Assembly (NCBI RefSeq): GCF_963576675.1
Contig: NC_088914.1
Coordinates: 15,107,001-15,171,000 of the forward strand
From: Euphorbia lathyris
Taxonomy: Eukaryota; Streptophyta; Magnoliopsida; Malpighiales; Euphorbiaceae
Length of the DNA: 64,000 nucleotides
Direction of reading: 5' to 3'
Below the pieces are notes generated by a model. That model had not been told where the DNA came from and searched no databases. It saw only the letters and a list, made by a program, of their open reading frames with translations. Within the stretch, counting starts at the first letter, position 1. Each line of letters starts with the position of its first letter. The position numbers and the translations under genes are program-made. This document shows positions 33,760 to 45,246 of this stretch, in pieces.

Positions 33760-36700
33760 CTACTTGGCCTGTTTATATAGGCGTAGATTCTCTAGATTCC
33801 AGGTGCGCGGGAGCTTTTTGCCGCTCATTTCTTCTATTTCAAAAGTTGATGGTCCCAACTTCTTGGATACCCTGTAAGGTCCGATCCAGTTGACGCCTAA
33901 TTTGCCTTTGCCTTCTTTGGACTGTATTTTATCTGCTTTTTCAAGACCAAGTCGCTCTCATTGATTATCACCTTTCGCACCCTTCTGTCATGATACTTCT
34001 TAATTCTATTGCGATATACTGCCATTCGCATGTAAGCTTTTTCTCTTTGTTCTTCAACAGAATCCAATGCATCTCTAATATTGATAGGATTTTGGGTGTC
34101 GCAGTAATAAATTACCCGATCCGTAGGCGAATTGATTTCAACAGGTAGGACTGCTTCGGCTCCATAAACCAGCGAGAAAGGTGTTTCGCCTGTTGCTGCC
34201 TTTACAGAAGTTCTGTATGTCCATAACATATGAGGTATCTCATCCGCCCAACCTGTTTTCTTATCCCCTAGTCGCTTCTTGATTCCCCGAATCATGGCCC
34301 TGTTGGTAACCTCTGTCATACCATTCGATTGGGGATGATTTACGGAGGAAAAATGATTCTTGATCCCCATGCTTTCGCAATATGCTTTGAATTTGACACA
34401 GTTGAACTGGGTACCATTGTCGGTTATAAGCGTTTGTGGGATTCCAAACCGCATGATAATGTTCTCTCGTAAGAACTCGATCATTCGCTCAGGTGTTTGA
34501 GTGGTTACTGCCTCTGCTTCTACCCATTTGCTGAAGTGGTCCACTGCGACTACCAAGTACTTCCTCTTCCTTGTTGCTTCTGGGAATGGCCCCACTATAT
34601 CAATCCCCCATGTTGCGAATGGCCACGCCGTCATTATAGTTACTTGTTCGGCTCCTGGGACATGCTTTTCATTAGCATGGATTTGACAGCTGTGACATTC
34701 CGCTACCATTTTCTGGGAATCTTCTACCACCTTTGGCCAATAATATCCCATCAACTTGACTTTTCTCGCCAACGCCGCGGATGCTTCATGCGCACCATAA
34801 ATTCCTTCATGGAGTTCTCTCAGCACGTAATCTCCTTCATTGCGGCTAATACATTTCAACCATGGATATGTATATGACTTCCTGTATAAAGTCCCATCCC
34901 GAATTGAGTATCTTGATGACTGCCCAATTAGCTTTCTGGCCACACTTTTATCAACCGGCAAATCCCCATATTCCAGATATTGACGAATGGGTTTCCGCCA
35001 ATCTTCATCATCTTCTAGCTCATCAACGACCATAATCTGATCGGCTTCAAATGCTGGTGACGACCTTATTTCCAAATTACACGCTTTCTGATTCCATGGG
35101 TCCCTACTGGCTGCCGCTTTCGCCAACTCATCAGCCTTTGTGTTCCGGCCCCTTGGAACATGCACCATCTCCCAGACGATTCCTTTATGTGTTAACTCCT
35201 GTGTCAATCTACCGACAACCTGATGGTATTTAACCAGATCTTCCTGTTTCACCAGATAATTTTTTGTGATCTGATTTATCATGAGTTTAGAGTCGCTGTA
35301 GATTACCACTCTTTCTGGCATAAGTTCATTAAGCAACTTCAATCCGCATATCATTGCTTCATACTCTGCAGCATTGTTAGTAGTTTTGAATGTTAACTTT
35401 GCTGCATAGTATAGGCGAATAACGTCCGGACCCTTGATGACGACTCCCAGTCCAGCTCCATCGGTGGATAACGCCCCATCTGTGAACATACTCCACTCTT
35501 CTTTTTGTGCTTTTGGACATTCGTCTTCATCCCACGTGAACTCATTCACGAAATCGGCAAGTACTTGACTTTTCAAAGCTGGTCTTCCTTCATAACGAAT
35601 GTCGAACTCTCCCAAGCGAATTGACCATTCCATTAATCGCCCGGATGCGTCAGGTTTCTGCAATACCTTTCGCATTGGGATTCCAGTTCTCACAATGATA
35701 GTATGTGCCTGGAAGTATGGCTTCAACCTAGCCGCCGTGGTTATCACCGCGAGGGCCATTTTATCTAACCTCGAATATCGAAGTTCTGCATCCTTTAAGA
35801 CTTTACTCACGTAGTATACCGGATATTGTTGCCCTTCTTCTTCCCGCACCATTACAGTGCATATCGCCGTGCTGGTGATGGATACATAAAGAAATAAATC
35901 TTCTCCATCCTCTGGCCTGCTCATTAAGGGCGGATAACATAGTAATCGCTTTATTCCCTCGAATGCCTCTTGACACTCCGGCGTCCACTCAAAGGACTTA
36001 GATTTTTTGATGGCATTATAGAAAGGTAGACATCTTCTAGCCGAGCATGATATGAACCGCCCTAATGCCACCAACCGCCCATTGAGTCGATGTACTTCTC
36101 TTATGTTCCTTGGAGTCTTCATCTCCATCACTGCTTTAACCTTCTCAAGATTCGCCTCAACTCCTTTGCCACTAACAATGAAACCTAGGAACTTCCCTGC
36201 TCTCGCTCCAAACGTGCATTTCTCCGGGTTCAATTTGAGGCCATATTTGATCAGTACTTCCAGGATTTCTTTAATATCCTACGGGTGGTCTTGCATCTTC
36301 TTGCTTTTAATGATCATGTCATCTACATAGATCGAGAAGTTCCCGCCTGATTTGTCTGAAAATATTTTGTTCATCATCCGTTGATAGGTTGCTCCCGCAT
36401 TTTTCAGTCCGAAGGGCATCACATTGAAGCAATAAGTTGCCTGATGAGTTATGAATGACGTCTTGATCTCATCCGCCTTCTCCATTGGTATCTGGTGGTA
36501 ACTGGATTTCACATCGGTGAATGACAAAGCTTCAAATCCCGCAGTCCCATCTACCAATATATCAATGTTAGGTAGCGGATACATATCCTTCGGACAAGCT
36601 TTATTCAAATCTTTGAAGTCTACGCACATTCTGTACGTTCCATTCGGCTTTTTGACTAGCACCACATTGGCTAGCCATTCCGGATAAGTGACCTCTCGAA

Positions 36701-39389
36701 TTGCATCTGATTTTAGCAAATCCGCCACTGCTTTTTCAATCGCCTTCTGCCGCTCTGGAGCATGTCCTCTCTTTTTCTGTCGCACTGGGGTTGCACTTTT
36801 GTCCACATTCAGACGATGCGTTGCTATTTCTGGACTTATCCCCTTCAGCACTTCATCTGGAGCGGCGAATGCCGACTTGCATTTGATCAACACCTCGGTA
36901 ATGGCTTTCTTCGTTTCCTCTTGAAGTCCTGCCGCTATCCTTACTTTCTTGTCATTTGAAATGGCGAATAGTTCTGTTTCTCCTAACGCTTCAGCCGGCA
37001 ACTTCTTATCAACTTTATCTTCTTCATCTGGCTTTGTTTCAAGTGACAATGTATAAGCTTGTTGAGATATAAGTTGATCACCCTCAACAATGACTCGCCC
37101 TTGGTGTGTTGGCAAATGCAATGTCAAATGCTTCATTGAAATGAGCGACTCCGTTTCCGACAGGAACGGACGCCCCAGAATTATATTATAGGCCAATGGG
37201 AGATCAACAATTGCGAATTCCAGATCACCTCTCCATTTTAGATTCTTATCGCCCATTTCTGTCTCCAACACCACCTGTCCACTTGTTTGAGATGATTGAC
37301 CTCCAAAACCAGTTACATCCATGAACGTATGTTCTACTCGCTCGTCGTTAATTCCCAACTGGTTGAATGCAGTTCGAGTAATAACATTGCAAGAACTGCC
37401 TGTATCAATAAGGACCCGCTTGACGTCCCATCCTTCAATGGCCATCGTAATCACCAACGCATCCGCATGCGGCTCCGTGATTCGTGCAAATAAATAATTG
37501 AGGGCATCCCCCCTACTCGTGTTGCATTTTCGCTGTTCATGGCGAGCCCTTTTTGTTGGAGGCTCATAGATCCCGCCTGCTATTACGTTAATAACTCCTT
37601 TTTTCTGCTTCTTTTCTGGTCTTGCTTCTATCTCACGTGGGAGTGTTGCTTTTTCATCAATCGTTTCTTTTCTAACGAATTGACTCAGTTTTCCTCTCTC
37701 AATCAGCTTTTCAATCTCCCTCTTCAATTCGTAGCAATCATTCGTGTCATGGCCGTTCAATCTGTGGAACCTGCAGTATTTGTTAGGATATCGCCCCAAA
37801 CTGGTTCGACCTTTCGCCTCAGGAAACTGCACATCCTTCTTCAGGGGGTTTTTTTTAATCCAAAGTAACACCTCATGGCGAGTCGTGTTCAATGGTGTTT
37901 GATATCCTCCCCCTTGAAAGGAGCGATCGCCTTTCCGAACAAAATTACCCTTAGATTGGGTTTGATTTTGATGGCGCCGATTGTCCGAAGTGGATCTAGC
38001 CGCATCTCTCTCTCGCCGGGTTTGAGCTCTATGTTCCCTGTTAACATCATCCACCTCCATGAATTCCTTTGCTATCTTCATGAGTTCGGCCACTGTGCGT
38101 GGCTTGTTGCGGATGATTTCCTCCCGCATGCTCCAATCTGTGGTTCCATCCGCCATTATGTTGCGAATGCTCACGATATCTGGGTTCTGCAACCGCACCA
38201 GAATATCGTTGAATGCTACAACAAATTCCCTTAGGGAATTATAATTTCTCTGTTTGATCTCTTTCAGCTGCCTATCCGTCACATCTGCCGCTTTACAGCC
38301 CACGAATTTTGCACAGAAATCACGACTGTACTGAGTCCAGTTGTGAATGGATTCGGTGGGTAGAGATCGGAACCAATCGGATGCTGCTCCACCCAAAGTG
38401 GTCGAGAACAATCGACAAATTATGCTTTCGCTTGCTCCTGCAACATCCATTAACTCTCTATAGTTCCTGACATGCGCCTCAGGGTCAGAATTTGGATCCC
38501 CATAGTATTTAGGTATCGCCGGTGCTTTTATTCTGTGATCTGGAATAAATTCCCGCAACGATGGGGCAAAAGGCGAATCACTCTGCACCACCGCTCTCGC
38601 CCTAGGGGTGTACCCCATTCGCTCCATCATGCTTCGCAGTTGATCTTCCAATTCAGTATTGGGTTCCCGCCGAACTTCTTCCATCCGCTGCTGGTGAATT
38701 CTGGGTGATATCCACCTGCCATACTGTGTCGACACTTGTTCTCGCTGTGGGTCTAACCGCTGTCCAGTTATAGGATCAAAATTCCAAGTGTGCTCCCGCC
38801 CAGACACATTCGCACCAGATGTCATCAACTCTGAATGTCTGTGGACAAAGGGCTCCGTTTGTTGTAGCGGAAAAATTCCTTGCATTCCTGACATCGGTTG
38901 GGATGTTTGCCAGGTCGGATGGACCGTCATATTAGGATCTTGGTGCGAGTAGTTGCCTGGATGGCTATGTGGTGTCATGCGACTACTCGGACCCACCCGA
39001 TTCGTCTCTTGAGATGACTGCGAAAGCGTAGATACGGCAGGAATAGTCGATGGTTGTGTCGAAGTGACAACGGGTTCTTGTGGGGCAGCCGCTACAACGG
39101 TATTGTGATCTGCGATTGCAGTTAATAAACTAATCATTCGATCTCCAGCCGCTTGGCTCATATTCGTAGCCAAGACCTGTCCTGCCATTTGCACAAACTC
39201 ATTATTCGACATCTCCATCTCAGTTTGCACTTGGACCTCTAATAATGGACTCAACTGTCCTGAAGGATTCGTCGAGCTGGGTATCACAGGCTGTGTACTC
39301 GCAGGCTGCGAACTCACAGTCCGTGGACCTCTTGAGTTCATACTAGTTGATCTGGTTGTAACTCCGGTTGTTCGTGATGGCTCTGACAT
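33760..39389 (-). pseudogene. Tat gag-pol polyprotein, one in-frame stop and one frameshift
   Basis: One frame from ATG 39389. Gag has the core APAIPKYYGDPNSDPEAHV and a knuckle CRFHRLNGHDTNDC. Protease has VLIDTGSSCN, about residue 660, then ILGRPFL. RT has WLANVVLVKKPNGTYRMCVD and catalytic YVDD. A TAG at 36279-36281 follows just after the RT active site, and the same frame resumes. Next come a retroviral-type RNase H and an archaeal-type RNase H (FTDGA, NNAAEYEA, YSDSKL). Integrase has HSCQIH, GIDIVGPFPE, ITDNGTQF and a catalytic-E segment GMTEVTNRA. Near 33943 an extra base in an A run shifts frame; the correct frame would end at 33760 after a chromodomain-less tail (KLPRTWNLENLRLYK). The polyprotein would form particles, copy and integrate the element, but this copy is disabled. 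Confidence 0.93.
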
Positions 39390-39428
39390 GTTCTTGGTGT
39401 ACCTTTAACCAGATGTTGGTAAAAAAGG

Positions 39429-39447
39429 TCCTCGTTCACCGTACCAA
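39429..39447 (-). other. Putative primer-binding site of the Tat element
   Basis: Directly after the 5' LTR the minus strand reads TTGGTACGGTGAACGAGG. A TGG so near the LTR end is the normal PBS layout. The priming tRNA was not identified. Confidence 0.5.
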
Positions 39448-39864
39448 TGATAACTCGCCGGATTTGATTGGATGATCCTCGTCGTAGTTACCTGCAAAAC
39501 AAAACCGGAGACAGGATCTCCGGGAAAACTCTCCGACGATCAAGTCAGTTTTATGTGGAATTCTAGTAGATTGATAATCGTATTGAGGAAAAAATGTGAA
39601 CTTACCCCTCTTTTGGCTTTCTTATCTCTTTTATAAGCCTTTCTAGGTAACCGCCGAGGGCGGTTACTCTTTCTGTGCCACGTCCTCTACGTGGCCACAA
39701 ACGTGGTCTCGTTTGTTTGAGTGGGTGGTTTAGTGCCTTGTTAGGATTTCGGGGCGGTTAGCCTCCTCCTTTATTAGGAGCCCATTTAATCTTGAACCGT
39801 GGGCTTAAGTTTAGGTTGGGCCCGTGTTTATGATTCGGCCCGGTTGGCTTCGCGGATCATCACA
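39448..39864 (-). repeat. Tat 5' LTR
   Basis: 417 bp, identical to 30119-30535 except for one CG/CA difference near 39852. It holds a TATA-like TTATAA stretch and a small GC-rich palindrome (CCGCCGAGGGCGG). Confidence 0.92.
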
Positions 39865-42136
39865 TTATTTCATTATCTTAAATTTACACTTTAAAAAAAA
39901 TGTTAGGAGGAAGTTTGATAATGTTAGTTTTATATGTTCTTTTCTCTTTTTCTTTTCATTTGACTTTTAAGATTAGTTTGGCAGAAAATGGTCCTTAATT
40001 AGTTTTTGATGACCAGACTAGACTTTCACATTACCTTCAAAAAGAACAAACTAAACTCTTTTGGCACTAAATAATAGTCATCATATTTCATTCAAAAGGA
40101 ATCCGCCAGTATTATTCCTTCACACCGTTTATATTTCTTTTATTTTCTTCCAATACCCGGAATCTGCCAGTTTTATCCATTCCCTAAACGATTACATAGT
40201 CAAGTTTTCACTAATTTAATTGTTGTATGATACTTTTTTTTTTTTCCATTTATTCAGTTGCAATTGGTTAGAGCATCTACAAGAGATTCTCTATAAATAA
40301 TATAAATATTTAACTTTTAATGATTTAAGAGCCATTAAGACATATCATCTCCAACAATATTCCTTATATTCACTCTTTATTTATTATTTTATTATTAAAA
40401 TTATTAATTGTTGTTATATTTACCAATAGTGTGAGGAGAGAGACTACACAATAATAAATTATTAATAAAAAATGAATTAAGAGCATTAAGAGGTGGAGAG
40501 ATGCTCTCTATTAATAGAGAGGATATAGAAGCTCTTAGTGATTTGAGGAGCCACTAAGAGACTGTTGGAGCTGATTTTTCATTCTGCTCCCTCAAATTTT
40601 AACTTAAGAGCCAATTTAAGAGGCTGTTGGAGATGCTCTAAGTTAGCTTAACTAAGCTCTATCCAATCTTTTTAAGTTGTGAAATAAATTCAGTGTAACT
40701 AGGTGCTGGATCCTATCCTAGCATTTAAATTGTATATGTTTATAGATATTTATTGCAATTTTAGAATTACTTGTTTCACGGATACAGTACAATACTTTGT
40801 AATGGCTCTATCTTGTTCATAAATTATAAAAGTATTTGACTATGATCAAGTTGTTAAAAAGATGAATATAAAATTGAAGAAAAATGAGAACGACGGACGC
40901 ATAATTGATTACATCGGGGAGAGGGTGAACAAGACAGAGAAAGAAAGCTTATTGGAGAGGGGAGTTCCCCATTTATTTATGCTCTGTAAATATCAACCCT
41001 TAAAAAGACAAATATTAATGTAATGATGATATACAGCAAAGCAAAGCAAGATGATGATCTTGACGATCGAAACGCGTTTTTTTCTTGGGAATCCAGTTTA
41101 GCGATGGCCATTTTCTCATCTGTAAAGCAACTCTATAGAATAGAATAAGGATACTTTGAATTTGGAAGTTGACTACGACTCACTCTACCTTCTTATCCGC
41201 TTACCTGTTTTCTTTTTCTATCTATGCAACTTGCCAATTTGCCAAATACCATTTCTTGTTTTTTAATTCTTGGGGCAACGGTTTTTTTCTTTCTTTTCTT
41301 TAAACAACAAATAATACTTATAATAAAGTTTGTGATTTCAAAATTATTTTTGTGAATTATGAGTTTGCATATGTAAATTCAAATTTGTCTCAATGTTGAC
41401 TACAAAGCCATTAACATGGACTACAAAGCCTCCAATTCCATGCCTTATCATAAGTGGTTAATGATAACATAATTAGCAAAGGATTCGGTTTCTCTCGTGA
41501 ATCGGCTCTCCGAGATTCGGCCTCTGCTTTGCGATGAACTTCTTCCTTGCAGAAGTCCGTATGAATGTGGCTGAGGCGGATGATGGTCCATTATGCAAGT
41601 TATTCAGTAGCACGTTGAGCGACGTAGTCTTCTATTCGTACTAAGGTTTAGAACCTAGATTCAATGATGGATGAGAGTAATTGGTATGATCTTGATCCTT
41701 CCACTTACAGCATATAGGATCCTATATGCCATCAACTACAAGGTAGGATACAACTTAAGATTTTATGTTGAAATGTTTTATAAAACTTGTGTGGATATTC
41801 ACAATTTGGATTGCGAGATAGCTATTGAGCCCATGATTTTAACAACTCGATGCAAAACCTTGACAAAGAGCATTGTCCTAGAAAAGCCTAAAGACATGAG
41901 TCAACCAGTTAATTAAAAGAGTAAATTAATTTATTGAACTAGACGATGTAAAAGGAATTAACAAAGATAAATGAAAAACCAAATGCTAGATTAAAAAAAA
42001 AACCAAGCAGAACAGGAAAGAGAAAGAGCTGAAGATAACTTTCACAAACCTTAATGCTCTCAAAGAAAATACACTCATATGGATAGAGAAAATTTTGAAC
42101 CAGAAAGAGATATGGTGCCCAGATAAAAAGAAGGGT
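39865..42136. other. Non-coding stretch apart from the MITE
   Basis: AT-rich. At 41480-41640 a locally GC-richer patch (CGGTTTCTCTCGTGAATCGG and following) may belong to the decayed Tat relic further right. No gene is supported. Confidence 0.35.
40271..40638. mobile_element. GAGCATCT-type MITE, second copy
   Basis: Ends are GAGCATCTACAAGAG and (reverse complement) GAGCATCTCCAACAG. Inner phrases such as GAGCCA.TTAAGA repeat in inverted form. The flanks are TTA on the left and TAA on the right, so the 3-bp duplication is not exact. Same superfamily look as 28713-29065. Confidence 0.6.
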
Positions 42137-42685
42137 GGTACGCAATGTTGTAAAAGACGATAGACGCTAGTCGGTGGATAGGGCATTCAAGCATTAATTG
42201 GAGATTAATCGAATTTGTGTTTTTATATTTTCTTATTTGTTAATAAACAAATTACTATATAAATGCATTAAATGATGTACTATACTATCTAAAATATTAA
42301 TATAAAATGATTTAATATAGAAAAACATGTATATATTTATAACATATATGTTTAGAAGTATTCTTAGAGTTTTAACCCATATAATAAATATAAATAGAAA
42401 ACGTAATTAAACAAAAAATATTTGAAAATAATAAACACAATGCACTAAAAACCACTTGATAATGTTCAAAAGTAAATTATAATAAAGGAAAAATATAATA
42501 AACAATACTAAAAAATGTTTGTTGTTCTAATCACCATCGGTAGGGGGTTTAGACACTAGCCAGGCCAAGTGGCCAAAAATGTCTAGAGGACCTAATTGGA
42601 AAAAATCGGAATGGATTCTCATTTGAGCACCTAGGTAAGGCCTGAGAGGTCTAGATGGTCATCGTCTTGAATAGTGGTGATAGGT
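42137..42685. mobile_element. Possible MITE with GCGTCTAGACGG-type ends
   Basis: The left end reads CAATGTTGTAAAAGACGATAG; the right end as reverse complement reads CACTATTCAAGACGATGACC. The words CTAGGCC/CTAGACGG recur near 43150-43280. The Tat gag relic seems to continue on both sides (GGTAC on the left, GGTACAG on the right). Boundaries are tentative. Confidence 0.4.
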
Positions 42686-42689
42686 ACAG

Positions 42690-43110
42690 AAGAGATACTA
42701 ACTCTCACTACTACTTCCATCAGGTGAATGGACATTATAAAGAAAGCTTCTTTGAGCTGGAAAATCAGATTGAGAGGCTTATTAAAAGTTAAACTTGACC
42801 ACTTTGCTAAGAAATATGGTTACTAGAGCTAGTCAGCAATAAGTCTAAAGGTGTTATACATGGCATAATCGGAGGACCTCAGTTCAAAGTCTTCATGCCT
42901 AAGGCTCGATACACTAAAATCCAGACATCTAAAACTCACATGTATAACCCTTAAAACATTCTCTCCCCATTGCTAACCATATTACTCACCTACATGCCGA
43001 CGCCTTGGTAACCGAAATTGAAGGCTAAATTGTCAAAAGAATACTCATCTATGTTAGAATTTCTTTCAACCTCATTACCTAAAAGGCTACAAGTAGGGGA
43101 ACAAAAAATA
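42690..43110 (+). pseudogene. Old Tat-type gag/protease relic
   Basis: Plus-strand reading gives YYFHQVNGHYKESFFELENQ then IERLIKS, comparable to the knuckle and following helix of Tat gag (CRFHRLNGHDTNDCYELKRE). KLDHFAKKYG, GVIHGIIGG and HADALVTEIEG...VKRILI follow, matching the segment before the protease (PHADALVITMAIEGWDVKRV). Several stops and lost catalytic residues are present. It is older than the 30-40 kb element and lies on the opposite strand. Confidence 0.65.
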
Positions 43111-43644
43111 AATTCACAGTAAAAAGTTATTTTCTTTATCTCCGTTTAGGTGGTCTAGAAGGAACTCAAGCGCCTAAAAATCTTTTAGCGCAAAAAAGCG
43201 TCTAGAGAAATTAATCGGATAAAATCGGGTAGATTCTATATTTCGAGTGCCTAGACGGTTAAAGCGGTTGTAGTTTTGAACTGTGCCAAAAAGTGACAAC
43301 ATTACGGTAATTACCATAAAAAAAATCAAACAATTCTTAACTTTCAATATAAGATATTCTTTCAAACCTCCTCTAACTTCCAAACAATCTCTTTTAGGAT
43401 GATCTTAAATGACAATTAATTTGGCTGTATGGAAAAAAATATTGAATTCCAAAGTTTAGGATTTTTATTATTACATTATTTGTTAAAAAAAATAATAATA
43501 ATGTTTTTATTATTTTTATTTTTTTCCCCTAATTCCTTAGCCTGTCTTTTTTTTTATTAGTTTCTTACCCAATGTTAATTGAGCTTTTTGTACGGCACAG
43601 CATCCTCACCCTGGGACAGATCGTACCATATCCAGCCTCCTGTC

Positions 43645-43688
43645 CACGTGACAATTTCGTGTCCCTCCTTTTTCAAATCTGTATATAA
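43645..43688 (+). promoter_or_regulatory. G-box/ABRE-like site and TATA box of the WD40 gene
   Basis: CACGTG at 43645-43650 within CCACGTGAC is a G-box/ABRE core. TATATAA lies at 43682-43688, about 55 bp before the ATG. A pyrimidine-rich and A-rich leader follows. Binding by bZIP or bHLH factors is inferred only. Confidence 0.6.
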
Positions 43689-43742
43689 CTCCCCCAAATA
43701 CTCTCTTGCTCTACGAATCAAAACGAAGAAAACACAGCAAAA

Positions 43743-45053
43743 ATGAAATCCCGCTCATGGCTAACCACCTGCTCCACCAGCACTTGCGCCACCGCTACGG
43801 CGGACTCCACAAATCCGTCCACCGATAAACCACCGTGGTCTCCCAAACATTTAGCTTCCGATACCAGCAGCTCCTCCGATTCATCGGCCAGCTCCGCCAG
43901 TAGCAGTGTTGTTAGCCTCCAGAGCAACCTCTCTCTCCAGACTCTTCCTTCCGTCCCTTCTCTTCAAAAACTAACACCTGAAAATCTCAACCTCTCCGTC
44001 TCTCATCTTTGCATAAATTCTCTTCAACCGCGGCCGAGTCTTCCGATCACTTGCCTCACCGTACACGGCGATCTCCTTTACACCGCCTCCGGTCATGAAA
44101 TCAATTCCTACAATCGGACCACCTGTAGTCATCTCCACGGATTCAATGATAAAGGTTCCTCTTCCGGCTCTATCAAATCGGTGGCGTTTTGCGACGGAAA
44201 AGTCTTTACTGCTCATCAGGACTGTAAGATCCGCGTCTGGAAAACGACGGAGACTAAAGAATACAAGTTTTTGACTGTTCTTCCGACTTTTAACGACCGC
44301 TTACGCCGTTTTATGCTCCCGAAGAACTACGTCAATGTCCGGCGTCACAAGAAGCTTATGTGGATTCAACACGCTGACGCCGTCACTGGCCTGGCCGTTA
44401 ACAATGGCTTGATCTATTCCGTTTCTTGGGATAGATGCTTGAAAATATGGAGAGCGTCTGATCTCCGGTGTTTAGAATCCGTTAAAGCACACGATGACGC
44501 AATCAACGCCGTCGCTGTCTCCGCCGACGGAACAGTCTACACCGGCTCAGCAGACAGCAAAATCCGTGTATGGGCCAAACTGTATGATGAAAAGCGGCAC
44601 ACATTAATCGCTACCTTAGAGAAGCACAAATCGGCGGTGAACTCGTTGGCCTTAAGCGACGACGGATCGGTATTGTTCTCAGGCGCCTGTGATCGTTCGA
44701 TTTTAGTGTGGGAGAGAGAGGATAGTGCGAATCACATGGTGGTGACCGGAGCTCTGCGAGGGCATGGGAAGGCGATTTTGTGCTTGATTAATGTCTCCGA
44801 TTTGCTATTGAGTGGTTCAGCTGATCGGACGGTGAGGATTTGGCAACGGGGACATGAAGGGAAATATTGTTGTTTGGCTGTTCTGGAGGGACACCAGAAG
44901 CCGGTGAAGTCGTTGGCCGCAGGAAATGAAAGTAACGGTGTCGTTACGGTGTATAGCGGTAGTCTAGATGGAGAGGTGAAGGTTTGGCAAGTTTCAGTTT
45001 CCAGACCTTACAGCCCAGTTTCGCCATTTCAAGTATTCAGAAGTTCAAATTAA
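43743..45053 (+). CDS. WD40-repeat protein, JINGUBANG-like, intronless
   Basis: A 436-residue single exon starting MKSRSW, with ACAGCAAAAATGAAA context. The N-terminal 80 residues are Ser/Thr-rich and probably disordered. About seven WD40 blades follow, with hallmark ends KIRVWKT, LKIWRA, KIRVWAK, ILVWER, VRIWQRG and VKVWQV and GH-like starts (HADAV, HDDAI, HKSAV, GHGKAI, GHQKPV). The insert LPTFNDRLRRFMLPKNYVNV, then RRHKKLMWIQH, between early blades is characteristic of the plant JINGUBANG-type group, known from Arabidopsis as regulators in pollen. The protein is expected to be a soluble propeller scaffold for protein interactions, with no catalytic site. It is complete and open, and its local base composition is GC-richer than the surroundings. 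The upstream TATA and G-box fit. Orthology is not proven. Confidence 0.92.
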   Translation: MKSRSWLTTCSTSTCATATADSTNPSTDKPPWSPKHLASDTSSSSDSSASSASSSVVSLQSNLSLQTLPSVPSLQKLTPENLNLSVSHLCINSLQPRPSLPITCLTVHGDLLYTASGHEINSYNRTTCSHLHGFNDKGSSSGSIKSVAFCDGKVFTAHQDCKIRVWKTTETKEYKFLTVLPTFNDRLRRFMLPKNYVNVRRHKKLMWIQHADAVTGLAVNNGLIYSVSWDRCLKIWRASDLRCLESVKAHDDAINAVAVSADGTVYTGSADSKIRVWAKLYDEKRHTLIATLEKHKSAVNSLALSDDGSVLFSGACDRSILVWEREDSANHMVVTGALRGHGKAILCLINVSDLLLSGSADRTVRIWQRGHEGKYCCLAVLEGHQKPVKSLAAGNESNGVVTVYSGSLDGEVKVWQVSVSRPYSPVSPFQVFRSSN

Positions 45054-45246
45054 TTTTGAGAAATTATTGAAATAGAGAAACAATTATAATTATACTCTTG
45101 ATCAATTTTTTTATTTTGAGAGTTGTAATGAATTTTTTTCTTGTTTTTGGGTATAGAATTGATGAAGGTTTTGAGTTTTTTTTTTTTTTTTTTTTTCAAG
45201 TTAATTACAATTAGTAGCATTCAGATATTTTGATTAGTTTTTTTTT

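Larger units (their letters stand above)
30119..39864 (-). mobile_element. Ty3/Gypsy Tat-lineage LTR retrotransposon (9.7 kb)
   Basis: Two 417-bp LTRs (30119-30535, 39448-39864) enclose gag-pol on the minus strand and an antisense gene on the plus strand. The presence of a second, archaeal-type RNase H after the first, together with the antisense gene between integrase and the 3' LTR, marks the Tat branch. The LTRs begin TG and end CA on each strand. A purine tract, ACTAGGGGGGAGGCA (minus strand, 30536-30550), abuts the 3' LTR. A 5-bp target duplication is not clear (CATTA against TTATT). One base difference in 417 between the LTRs indicates recent insertion. Confidence 0.93.

Noticed and set aside
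34497..34877. Plus-strand frames opposite Tat integrase and RT
   Set aside because: They are shadows of the minus-strand polyprotein, with no motif of their own.
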